A DNA stretch of 64,000 nucleotides. Origin: ZC4RG29 sp035304385 (GTDB lineage Bacteria > Bacteroidota > Bacteroidia > Cytophagales > Cyclobacteriaceae). This document shows, one piece after another, positions 50,607 to 59,279 of this stretch (within the stretch, counting starts at the first letter, position 1; each line of letters opens with the position of its first letter). The notes under the pieces were generated by a model. The model was not told the DNA's origin. It did not search any database and worked only from the letters and a program-made list of their open reading frames with translations. The translations under genes and the position numbers were made by a program. Location: positions 1 through 64,000 of the forward strand of contig DATGQD010000040.1 in NCBI GenBank assembly GCA_035304385.1, given 5' to 3'.

Positions 50607-53600
50607 TTAACCTTTGTAAAACCATAGCCGCATCAGGGCCAGTAGTTGGTCGATTCTCAGGGGTTTGGTGATATAATCTGAAGCGCCCGCTTCCAGGCAT
50701 TTTTGCCGATCTCCTTTCATCGCTTTCGCGGTTACGGCGATCACGGGAAGCGTACTGTTCTTGTGTTCCCGCCTGATCTTTTGAATGGTTTCGTATCCAT
50801 CCATTTCAGGCATCATTATGTCCATCAGGACCATCTCAATTCGGGGGTTGGTTCCCAGGACGGCAATCGCCTCCCGACCGCTTTCCGCCGTCGTCACGTG
50901 CATGTTGTAGCGTTCAAATACCGACGTAAGCGCGAACAAGTTGCGCACGTCGTCGTCAACTACCAGAATGGATCTGCCATTGAGAACGTCGGTCTTGTTT
51001 CTTATCCCCTCAACAATACGTCGCTTATCTTCTGACAAGTGTTTATGCGGGATGTGCAAATGAGCCAGCGTTTCTTCCAGCAGGTGTTCCACCGAATTCA
51101 CATTCTTCTGAATGATGCCGCTCACACTTGCCGAGAGGGTGGTGGTCTCGGGACTTCGAAAGTCACGTGCCGTATACAGGATCACGGGCGTAAGCTTCTT
51201 CTTGAGTCGGGTAACATTGGTGATGAGATCGGTACCCGACACATCCGGGAGGGAATAGTCAAGTACGATACAGTCGGGGTCTTCTTTAGCCAGTAGTTCA
51301 AATGCCTGCGTTCCGGTAGCCGCCACCTTTACTTCGATGCCTGGGTCTTGCAAAGCGCGGGCAATCTGTGATGACTCCAGATCGTTGTCTTCCACAACGA
51401 GCACTTTGCGTGCGGGACGCTTGCTAAAGTCGATAATGTCTGCGAACAGTTCTTTCAGGGCATCATTGGTAAGCGGCTTAAGCAGGAAGTCCCGCGCACC
51501 GCGCTGTAGTGCCAGCGGCCGGTTTTCCTCTCCGGATATTACATATACGGGTATGTGGCGGTAGTTCAGGTCACTCCGTAAAAGGTCGAGGACCTTCCAT
51601 CCGCTGGTTGCAGTAAGATTGATATCGAGTGTCACCGCAATGGGCGAAAACCTGCCGACAAACTCGAAAACCTCAAGGTAATTGGTGGCGATCGCAACCT
51701 TAAGGCCCAACTCGTGGGCCTGGTCGATAATAATTTTTCCGAAACGGAAATCGTCTTCCACCACCAACACCACATGGTCGCCGGATACAATGTGGCTCCG
51801 GTCGTCGCCGGTCTCATTGATCATTTCACTTACCACGTCAGTGCGTCGCGCCGACTCAATGCCTTCCGCGGAAACAAGCAGGTTGTTGAGCAGGCTGTCG
51901 ATATCGTCCGTCTGCGGTAACCGTACGTAGGGTGACCGCGATCCCTTTCCATTGTCAGGCGGTGCGGCGTTCGTCAATTCAGCCACTGGATGGTAGAAGG
52001 TAAATGTGCTTCCTTTTCCGGGCTCACTTTCGAGCTCAATGGTTCCGCCCAATAGTTCGGCCAAACCGCGGCTGATGGAGAGTCCCAATCCTGTACCGCC
52101 ATACTTCCGGCTGGTAGAGCTCTCCGCCTGTTGGAACGCTTCGAAGATGATTTGTTGCTTCTCGGGGGTGATCCCAATACCCGTGTCGCTGATCGAAAAA
52201 GCGATGGCCCTTGTCTTCTCCTGCCCTTCGACATCCAAATCCCTGGAGGTCCGGTCGGCACGGTACACGGTGAGGCTGACCTCGCCCTTCTCGGTGAATT
52301 TGAACGCGTTTGAGAGAAGGTTCTTAAGTATTTGGTTGAGACGCTGGATGTCGGAATTGATATAAGCGGGCAGATCGGGCGCCAGCCGGATCTCGAAGCG
52401 GAGGTTGCGCGCTTCTGCGATCGGTTTGAACGTCGTTTCAACAAACCGCGCAATTTCCTCCAATGCGATAGACGATATATTTGCGGAAATAAAACCGGAC
52501 TCGATCTTCGACAGATCCAGGATGTCATTGATAAGCTGGATCAGGTCGTCCCCGCACGAATGGATCGTTTTCGCGTACCGTATTTGCTTTTCCGAAAGGT
52601 TGCCCTCGCCGTTTTCATACAGTTGTTGCGCCAGGATCAGCAGGCTGTTTAACGGGGTGCGCAGCTCGTGAGACATGTTGGCGAGAAACTCGGACTTGTA
52701 CTTGGACGTGAGCGTCAATTGCTCAGCCTTTTCTTCCAACGACCGCCGCGCCTCTTCAACTTCCTTGTTTTTGGCTTCTACCTCTTCCTTTTGCTTGGCA
52801 AGCAACTGCGCCTTGTCCTGTAGCTCGTCGTTGGTTCTTCTTAATTCTTCCTGCTGGATCTTCAATTCATTGGCAAGCGACTGCGATTGCATCAGGAGTT
52901 TCTCGGTGCGGTTGTTGGCTTCGATATTGTTGAGCACAATGCCGATACTTTCCGTGACCTGACCCAGGAAGTCGAGGTGCGATTCGGTGAAGGGTTGCAG
53001 CGAAGCGAGTTCAATGACGGCTTTCACGTTGTTTTCAAACAGCACGGGCAGGATGACGAGATTGGATGGGTTGGTCTTTCCGAGACCTGAACTGATATTG
53101 ATATAACCTCTTGGCACTTTGGTCAGTAGTATGCGTCCCTTTTCGCGCGCACATTGCCCGACGAGGCCCTCACCGATACCGAACTCTCTGGGGAGATTGC
53201 GTGTGCGTTGCTGGGCATAAGAGGCAAACAACCTGAGCTTGGGTTCGGCAAGTACGTCATCGTCGTACTTAAGAATGTAAAATGCGCCATACTGTGCGAA
53301 TACAACCTGTGCCAACTCGGAAAGGACGCGATTACATACCGTGTCGAGGTCGCGCTGACCCTGCAACATCTGTGTAAACTTTGCCAGGTTCGATTTAAGC
53401 CAGTCTTGTTCCTGGTTTCGCAGGGTCGTCGCGCGAAGGTTTGCAATCATCTGGTTGATCGTGTCCTTGAGCGATTCCACTTCGCCTTTAGCCTCCACGC
53501 GAATCGTACGGGTGAGATCGCCCTTGGTAACGGCGGATGCTACTTCGGCAATAGACCGTACCTGCGTGGTAAGGTTCTGTGCAAGCTGATTGACATTTTC

Positions 53601-55928
53601 AGTGAGATCCTTCCAGATACCCGACGCGCCCGGTACGCTCGCCTGTCCACCGAGACGGCCGTCAACGCCTACCTCTCGGGCAACGTTCGTAACCTGGTCT
53701 GCAAAAACGGCCAGCGTCTCAATCATTTCGTTGATGGTATCGGTAAGCTGGGCCACTTCGCCTTTCGCGTTGATGACCAGTTTTTGCCGGAGGTTCCCCG
53801 TCGCGACCGAGGTGACCACCTTGGCGATTCCCCGAACCTGGCTGGTAAGATTTGACGCCATCATATTGACGCTGTCGGTAAGGTCTTTCCACGTGCCCGC
53901 CACGCCGTATACTTCCGCCTGGCCGCCGAGTTTTCCTTCCGTACCCACCTCCCGGGCAACGCGTGTTACTTCAAACGCAAATGAATTGAGCTGCTCCACC
54001 ATCGTGTTGATGGTGTTTTTCAGATCAAGGATTTCTCCTTTTACATCTATGGTCACGGTTTTCGAAAGGTCGCCGCTTGCCACCGCTTTTGTTACCTGCG
54101 CGATGTTTCGTACCTGTGCGGTAAGATTACCCGTCATCTGATTCACTGAGTCGGTCAGGTCTTTCCATGTTCCTGCCACGCCCGGTACGTCGGCCTGACC
54201 ACCGAGTTTTCCTTCCGACCCCACTTCACGGGCTACCCGTGTAACTTCTGACGCGAATGCGTTGAGCTGATCGACCATCGTGTTCATGGTGTTCTTCAAC
54301 TCGAGGATCTCGCCTTCTACGTCGACGGTGATCTTATGCGAGAGATCACCTTTGGCAACGGCTGTGGTCACCTGCGCGATGTTGCGCACCTGCGACGTCA
54401 GGTTGTTCGCCATCTGGTTCACGGAGTCGGTGAGGTCTTTCCAAACGCCTGCCGCACCGATGACGGTGGCCTGGCCACCGAGTTTCCCCTCCGAGCCGAC
54501 TTCGCGGGCAACGCGGGTTACTTCCGATGCGAACGAGTTGAGCTGGTCTACCATGGTGTTGATGGTATCTTTCAACTCACGGATTTCGCCCCGGACGTCC
54601 ACCGTGATTTTTCGCGATAGGTCGCCTTTCGCTACGGCTGTGGTCACCTGGGCGATATTCCGAACCTGCCCGGTAAGGTTGCTGGCCATCTGATTTACCG
54701 AGTCGGTAAGATCTTTCCACACGCCGGCGGCGCCTTGTACAGTAGCCTGACCGCCGAGCTTTCCTTCCGACCCCACCTCACGGGCTACGCGTGTCACTTC
54801 GGAAGAGAACGAGTTGAGCTGATCCACCATAGTGTTGATAGTGTTTTTCAACTCAAGAATTTCTCCTTTCACATCGACTGTGATCTGCCGTGACAAGTCG
54901 CCTTTTGCGACAGCGGTGGTTACTTCGGCAATGTTACGCACCTGTCCGGTAAGGTTGCTCGCCATTTGGTTTACCGAATCGGTTAAGTCCTTCCAGGTCC
55001 CGGCGACTCCTTTCACCTGGGCTTGTCCGCCAAGTTTACCTTCGGTGCCCACTTCAAGTGCCACGCGTGTTACTTCCGAGGAGAACGAGTTAAGCTGATC
55101 GACCATCGTGTTGATGGTGTTTTTCAGTTCAAGGATTTCACCCTTGACATCCTCCGTAATCTTTTTAGACAAGTCGCCCTTGGCTACGGCGGTAGTTACT
55201 TCGGCGATGTTTCGTACTTGTCCTGTAAGATTGCTCGCCATCTGGTTGACCGAGTCCGTCAAGTCCCGCCATACCCCTCCAACGCCCTTCACTTTGGCCT
55301 GGCCACCGAGCTTGCCCTCCGAGCCTACCTCCCGGACAACGCGCGTTACTTCCAATGAGAACTGGCTGAGCTGCTTTACCATGCTGTTGACCTCCTTGGC
55401 GATCCGGGAGAATTCGCCGCGCAGGCGATGGCCACCGATCTCCAGGGGCATCTGTTGCGACAGGTTGCCCTGGGCGACAGAACTGATCACGCGTGCTATC
55501 TCAGCAGTGGGATGTACCAGGTCAGAGATCAGCGTGTTCAGCGCGCCTACACCCGTTGCCCACGATCCGCGAACGTTGGGTATATGTATGCGGTGTGTCA
55601 GCTTTCCTTTTCGACCTATGATCTCGCCCGCGTGAACCAATTCTTCGATGAAGACCTGATTTCGCGAGATGATCTCGTTGAGTGCGTCGCAGATCTTACC
55701 GTGAACACCTTCCCGGTCAATGGGCATACGTACTGACAAGTTTCCGTCACGAATCTCTGTGAGTACCCGCAGCAGCTCCTGGTAGTCGGATGCACCGGGC
55801 TCGGCGAGATAAACATGAGTACCATTGCCCTTACCGGGCTCCTTTACGAGATCGGGAGATGCGGAAATGTTGCGTTGTGAAGCTGTTTTGGAACGACCGT
55901 TTTTGCCCGCGCGCGGTTTTTTGCTCAT
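50607..55928 (-). CDS. Poly-HAMP hybrid histidine kinase, similar to fungal group III kinases
   Basis: The cytoplasmic protein has 1773 residues from ATG 55928. After a leader and two degenerate HAMP-like units, seven tandem 92-residue repeats (about 170-816) carry GTWKDLTDSVNQMASNLTGQVRNIAEVTTAVAKGDL and EVTRVAREVGSEGKLGGQA motifs, each repeat exactly 276 bases. Next are a GAF domain (about 850-1000), a coiled coil, and HisKA FLANMSHELRTPL (H1087). HATPase (DTGIGI, GGTGLGLS) and three receiver domains (phospho-Asp in AVTLDINL, CIVLDYSLP, MVLMDIMMPEMDG) complete it. The 92-residue repeats match those of fungal Nik1/Os-1 osmosensing kinases, the targets of phenylpyrrole fungicides. No membrane segment. 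It is first in an operon with the receiver-kinase and perhaps YihY. Confidence 0.93.
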   Translation of the reverse strand: MSKKPRAGKNGRSKTASQRNISASPDLVKEPGKGNGTHVYLAEPGASDYQELLRVLTEIRDGNLSVRMPIDREGVHGKICDALNEIISRNQVFIEELVHAGEIIGRKGKLTHRIHIPNVRGSWATGVGALNTLISDLVHPTAEIARVISSVAQGNLSQQMPLEIGGHRLRGEFSRIAKEVNSMVKQLSQFSLEVTRVVREVGSEGKLGGQAKVKGVGGVWRDLTDSVNQMASNLTGQVRNIAEVTTAVAKGDLSKKITEDVKGEILELKNTINTMVDQLNSFSSEVTRVALEVGTEGKLGGQAQVKGVAGTWKDLTDSVNQMASNLTGQVRNIAEVTTAVAKGDLSRQITVDVKGEILELKNTINTMVDQLNSFSSEVTRVAREVGSEGKLGGQATVQGAAGVWKDLTDSVNQMASNLTGQVRNIAQVTTAVAKGDLSRKITVDVRGEIRELKDTINTMVDQLNSFASEVTRVAREVGSEGKLGGQATVIGAAGVWKDLTDSVNQMANNLTSQVRNIAQVTTAVAKGDLSHKITVDVEGEILELKNTMNTMVDQLNAFASEVTRVAREVGSEGKLGGQADVPGVAGTWKDLTDSVNQMTGNLTAQVRNIAQVTKAVASGDLSKTVTIDVKGEILDLKNTINTMVEQLNSFAFEVTRVAREVGTEGKLGGQAEVYGVAGTWKDLTDSVNMMASNLTSQVRGIAKVVTSVATGNLRQKLVINAKGEVAQLTDTINEMIETLAVFADQVTNVAREVGVDGRLGGQASVPGASGIWKDLTENVNQLAQNLTTQVRSIAEVASAVTKGDLTRTIRVEAKGEVESLKDTINQMIANLRATTLRNQEQDWLKSNLAKFTQMLQGQRDLDTVCNRVLSELAQVVFAQYGAFYILKYDDDVLAEPKLRLFASYAQQRTRNLPREFGIGEGLVGQCAREKGRILLTKVPRGYINISSGLGKTNPSNLVILPVLFENNVKAVIELASLQPFTESHLDFLGQVTESIGIVLNNIEANNRTEKLLMQSQSLANELKIQQEELRRTNDELQDKAQLLAKQKEEVEAKNKEVEEARRSLEEKAEQLTLTSKYKSEFLANMSHELRTPLNSLLILAQQLYENGEGNLSEKQIRYAKTIHSCGDDLIQLINDILDLSKIESGFISANISSIALEEIARFVETTFKPIAEARNLRFEIRLAPDLPAYINSDIQRLNQILKNLLSNAFKFTEKGEVSLTVYRADRTSRDLDVEGQEKTRAIAFSISDTGIGITPEKQQIIFEAFQQAESSTSRKYGGTGLGLSISRGLAELLGGTIELESEPGKGSTFTFYHPVAELTNAAPPDNGKGSRSPYVRLPQTDDIDSLLNNLLVSAEGIESARRTDVVSEMINETGDDRSHIVSGDHVVLVVEDDFRFGKIIIDQAHELGLKVAIATNYLEVFEFVGRFSPIAVTLDINLTATSGWKVLDLLRSDLNYRHIPVYVISGEENRPLALQRGARDFLLKPLTNDALKELFADIIDFSKRPARKVLVVEDNDLESSQIARALQDPGIEVKVAATGTQAFELLAKEDPDCIVLDYSLPDVSGTDLITNVTRLKKKLTPVILYTARDFRSPETTTLSASVSGIIQKNVNSVEHLLEETLAHLHIPHKHLSEDKRRIVEGIRNKTDVLNGRSILVVDDDVRNLFALTSVFERYNMHVTTAESGREAIAVLGTNPRIEMVLMDIMMPEMDGYETIQKIRREHKNSTLPVIAVTAKAMKGDRQKCLEAGASDYITKPLRIDQLLALMRLWFYKG
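53480..55420 (-). repeat. Seven 276-bp tandem units inside the poly-HAMP kinase gene
   Basis: The Lys-Asp-Leu-Thr-Asp-Ser-Val codon block recurs at 276-base intervals (near 53605, 53881, 54157, 54433, 54709, 54985 and 55261). Units are in frame and near-identical in protein but differ at many third positions, so selection has kept the protein repeat while the DNA diverged. Copy-number change by recombination is possible. Confidence 0.9.
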
Positions 55929-56231
55929 GACGAATTCGGATTGGTGGCCATTCGGTTCGCCGTGGCAAAGAGCCGGCTCGCTTCTCATTCAGGAAGCCAC
56001 GGGTGCCCAAACAGTTGGATGTTTTGCTCAAGAGCCGTGCCGACATTCGCCTTTTTCAGCGCGTTCAATCGTATTAGTCCCTCAGCGTCGACAGAGGCAC
56101 TCTTGCATGGGATGGGATCGCTTAAATTTCAACTGCGGTCAGGTTTGACTGCGCGACGCACCATATTATCCCCACAATTGTAGATACTCCTCTACAAGAA
56201 TCGGGAGTATATTCCCCGTTATCCATTGATG
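55929..56231. other. Intergenic region upstream of the poly-HAMP kinase
   Basis: No gene seen. It contains a pair of mutually exclusive hairpins at 56178-56210 (listed). The rest has no recognisable -7 box on the minus strand. Confidence 0.5.
56178..56210 (-). promoter_or_regulatory. Two overlapping, mutually exclusive hairpins
   Basis: TTGTAGA (56178-56184) pairs with TCTACAA (56191-56197). Alternatively ATACTCC (56184-56190) pairs with GGAGTAT (56204-56210). Both stems are perfect 7-mers. It lies just after the stop of the second FAD-Rieske gene, and about 250 bases before the poly-HAMP kinase start. Confidence 0.4.
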
Positions 56232-57785
56232 CTATATGTGGTGTGTGCCGCTCTGGATCCTGCCATTCGGCCGACGCGCGCGCGTCTTAAGCCGCATACT
56301 GTCTCTGGTCTGAGCGCCGCCCGCGTGACAGGGGCATTCAAAGCTTCGCGTATGCGGATCCCATCGCAGTCCGCATCCGACGTGCGGGCAGCTTGCAAGG
56401 TGGGCATGAAGCTCACCTGCTGTATCGCGATACACGGCGATCCTTCTTCCGTGGATCCGGATTACCGCGCCTTCGTCGTTTGATAGCGCGTGTTCGGTGG
56501 CGTCGTCGGTACTGACGCGGAGATCACGGTAGCCATATGGCTCGTCGCGGCTTTCCCCGAGAAATTCTCCCAGCACTTGCACCGGTGTGCGTGAAGGATT
56601 GTAAAGATCTTCCCACGCATTATTCTTTCCCGTTATGAGGTCGGGGATCAGCAAGCCGGCAATAGCGGCGTAGGTTAATCCCGTTCCTGCATCGCCTGTC
56701 GCGATGTACAAGTTCGAATCGCCCGGGTTTTTTCCGATATATCCCAGGCTGTCTATGGGCTCCATCCTGAGATGAGAACTCCGGTGAACAATTCTTCCAG
56801 CAGCAGGAAAATGATCATAGGCCCATGCTTCGAGATGGGCGAAACGATCTTCATCCACGCGGTCTTCATGATTGGGATTCGCCACGCGATGGTCTTCGCC
56901 GCCGCAAATCAGGATATCGTGCTGTTGGTTGAACGGCTGTACGCGCGCATAGTGATACGGTGTTGTACTCCAAACAGAATGCTGATCGCCGGTATCCCAC
57001 CACAAAGTAGGCGGTATCTTCCCCTTGTCGATCAATAACCCTATTATATAGGACCGATAGGCGAGTTGCTTAACATGTATTCTGACTGTATTTAACGGCG
57101 CACTGGTGGCCACTACGATGTGGTTGGCCGACACTCTACCGCCAGTTGTGGTAGCGCCTGCAGTGTCCACATCTACAGCGCGCGTGTCGGTATAGATCTT
57201 GCCACCGTACCGAAGTACGGCCCGGGAAAGGCCCAGCGCATAGCGGTGTGGGTTGAACTGCGCCTGGGCCGGAAATTTTAGCGAAATTCTTTCGCGCAGC
57301 CGGATGCCGGGGGCATGGCTCACCAACTCGGTAGGCAGACCGGCCCTTCGTGTCGCCTCAAATTCCTGCCGCAATGTTTTGATTTTATCGGAAGGGTGCA
57401 TCGACAGGTATCCGTCCAGGATCTGGAAGTCACAGTCGATGCCTTCGTCACGGATCGTCTCCCGAATGACTTCGATGGCGGCGGAGTGGCTACGGGCCAC
57501 CTGGGCGGCGTTCTCCGTCCCGTAAATGTTTTCGAGTCTGAAGTAGCGACCGTCGAGGGCTTCAGCGAGGTGAGCGCTTTCAAGGCGTGCAGGACCACTG
57601 TTGCCGATCAGATCGCGTTCTATGACAACGCACCGGCGGCCCTGGCGCGACAAGGCCAGGGCAATGGACAAGCCCGCAATGCCGCCGCCGATAATGACGA
57701 CATCTGTCTCGATGTCTTCATCGAGCGGGTGTAGTCCCAGGTGAGACGGCTGATGGGCTGACGCGCCCCTTTCCGACCTTATCAT
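56232..57785 (-). CDS. FAD-dependent oxidoreductase with atypical C-terminal Rieske domain
   Basis: The protein has about 517 residues from ATG 57785, which has a GAGAGG ribosome site; the upstream in-frame extension is rejected. The FAD domain has TDVVIIGGGIAGLSIALALSRQGRRCVVIE and later YIGKNPGDSNLYIATGDAGTGLTYAAIAGLL. The Rieske ligand pairs CPHVGC and CPCH are present, but the expected GxRF/Y-x-x-x-G tail is replaced by AGGAQTRDSMRLKTRARRPNG and the protein stops early. This may be a frameshift near 56335 or a natural variant. It is a paralogue of 45472-47007, with clear differences, and divergent from the GT4 gene. Confidence 0.85.
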   Translation of the reverse strand: MIRSERGASAHQPSHLGLHPLDEDIETDVVIIGGGIAGLSIALALSRQGRRCVVIERDLIGNSGPARLESAHLAEALDGRYFRLENIYGTENAAQVARSHSAAIEVIRETIRDEGIDCDFQILDGYLSMHPSDKIKTLRQEFEATRRAGLPTELVSHAPGIRLRERISLKFPAQAQFNPHRYALGLSRAVLRYGGKIYTDTRAVDVDTAGATTTGGRVSANHIVVATSAPLNTVRIHVKQLAYRSYIIGLLIDKGKIPPTLWWDTGDQHSVWSTTPYHYARVQPFNQQHDILICGGEDHRVANPNHEDRVDEDRFAHLEAWAYDHFPAAGRIVHRSSHLRMEPIDSLGYIGKNPGDSNLYIATGDAGTGLTYAAIAGLLIPDLITGKNNAWEDLYNPSRTPVQVLGEFLGESRDEPYGYRDLRVSTDDATEHALSNDEGAVIRIHGRRIAVYRDTAGELHAHLASCPHVGCGLRWDPHTRSFECPCHAGGAQTRDSMRLKTRARRPNGRIQSGTHHI

Positions 57786-58175
57786 AATCCTCTCTTCATC
57801 CTCCGTTTGACGAATCCGGCGCTCTGGTTCTGGCGGGTCTTGTGCCCTTCTATGAGGTACATGCACCCGCTGTTCCTGCGGCAGTTCTCGCTGAAAAAGT
57901 CCGCTTTGGTGAAAGGCCACTGTTTACAAATTCGTCAGGAACTTTTTTGCGAAATATTTCGTAGAAATATCGTGCCATCGGCTGCAAAGCCCCGGCAAGC
58001 GGAATCATTCTGATTCCGGGTGGATACGATTGTCCACACTCTACCCGCATTTTTCCACGCTACCAGATAGGAGGGCACTGACCTAAAGTGAGCCCTGCGG
58101 GTTCGGCGCGCGTTTACGGCTATGGCATAATTTTGTTTTGTTCAACCATTATTAAAAAAGGAGGGGATTGAGTTT
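57786..58175. other. Divergent promoter region between FAD-Rieske and GT4 genes
   Basis: It contains three dyads: the perfect palindrome CGAAATATTTCG (57950-57961), GGAATCA-TTC-TGATTCC (58001-58017), and GTGGA-N8-TCCAC (58020-58037). It also has a -7 box at 58128-58135. Short frames on the minus strand show no recognisable protein. No gene called. Confidence 0.55.
58128..58135 (+). promoter_or_regulatory. Bacteroidota -7 box (TAATTTTG) before the GT4 gene
   Basis: TAATTTTG fits TAnnTTTG and lies 40 bases before the GT4 ATG. An upstream TTCG at about 58102 is a poor -33 match. A strong GGAGGGG ribosome site (58160-58166) follows, suggesting good expression. Confidence 0.5.
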
Positions 58176-59270
58176 ATGAAGATTGCACAAGTATCACCAT
58201 TGTACGAGTCTGTTCCACCGAAGCTTTATGGCGGTACGGAACGTGTCGTTTCCTACCTCACAGAAGAACTCGTAAAACAAGGCCACGACGTAACACTTTT
58301 TGCTTCCGGCGACAGCAAGACACGCGCGAACCTTATTAGCACTGTACCCGAGGCATTGCGGCTGGGCGACAGTTTAGACCCGAACGTATACAACTATATT
58401 CAGCTGCAAAGGGTCGTTGAGATGGCCCACGAGTTTGATATTATCCACTTCCATACGGATTACTTGCATTTTCCTATCACAGCGTTGGGGGGCTGGCCGT
58501 CCGTAACGACGCTCCACGGACGCCTCGACATTCGCGGCCTTGATATACTATACCGCCACTTCACCGACATTCCGGTGGTGTCTATTTCATATAGTCAACG
58601 ACGCCCGCTGCCGCATGCTGGATGGGTCGGCAACGTTTACCACGGACTACCGGAAGACCTTTATAAAATGGGCTCGGGCAATGGCGGATACGCGGCGTTC
58701 CTCGGTCGCATCTCTCCGGAGAAGCGTGTAGACCGGGCTATTGAAATCGCGCGTCATGCCGGCTTGCAGCTTCGTGTGGCTGCCAAGATCGATCCTGCCG
58801 ATCGCGAGTACTACGAACGCGAGATCAAGCATCTTATGGAACAACCTCACGTGGAATTTATCGGCGAGATCGGCGAAGATCAGAAAGGTGAATTTCTCGG
58901 CAATGCTACTGTCACCCTGTTTCCGATCGACTGGCCGGAACCTTTCGGAATGGTAATGATAGAATCGATGGCGTGCGGCACTCCTGTTGTAGCCTATGAT
59001 CACGGATCGGTTTCTGAAGTACTTTCTGACGGCGAAACAGGATATATCGTGAATTCCATGGAAGAGGCGGTGGATGCAGTGAAAAACATTCATAAATTGA
59101 GCCGCATGCATTGCCACGAAACTTTCCTCAAACGTTTTTCAGTGAAGCGCATGGTGGAAGATTACCTGGAGATTTATGCATCGACTGTAGAACAATTCAG
59201 AAAAATACGACTTCCTGCCAATGCGGAATTGAGGTCGGACGAGTTGAGCTCGAGCATCCTCTCCGCGTGA
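58176..59270 (+). CDS. GT4-family glycosyltransferase
   Basis: The 364-residue GT-B enzyme begins MKIAQVSPLYESVPPKLYGGTERVVSYLTEELVKQGHDVTLFASGDS, typical of the GT4 subgroup with a conserved GGTERV glycine loop. The donor-site motif is EPFGMVMIESMACGTPVVAYDHGSVSEVL (E-x7-E near 253-261). Cytoplasmic. It is followed after 9 bases by a glycogen-debranching-type enzyme. This pair is common in stress clusters of soil bacteria, suggesting an alpha-glucan or trehalose-like solute role; the acceptor is unknown. Confidence 0.92.
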   Translation: MKIAQVSPLYESVPPKLYGGTERVVSYLTEELVKQGHDVTLFASGDSKTRANLISTVPEALRLGDSLDPNVYNYIQLQRVVEMAHEFDIIHFHTDYLHFPITALGGWPSVTTLHGRLDIRGLDILYRHFTDIPVVSISYSQRRPLPHAGWVGNVYHGLPEDLYKMGSGNGGYAAFLGRISPEKRVDRAIEIARHAGLQLRVAAKIDPADREYYEREIKHLMEQPHVEFIGEIGEDQKGEFLGNATVTLFPIDWPEPFGMVMIESMACGTPVVAYDHGSVSEVLSDGETGYIVNSMEEAVDAVKNIHKLSRMHCHETFLKRFSVKRMVEDYLEIYASTVEQFRKIRLPANAELRSDELSSSILSA

Positions 59271-59279
59271 CGCCGACGT

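Noticed and set aside
57850..58050. 66-residue minus-strand frame and the upstream extension of the second FAD-Rieske protein
   Set aside because: Neither frame has a recognisable motif, and ATG 57785 has a good ribosome site and lies at the expected domain start.
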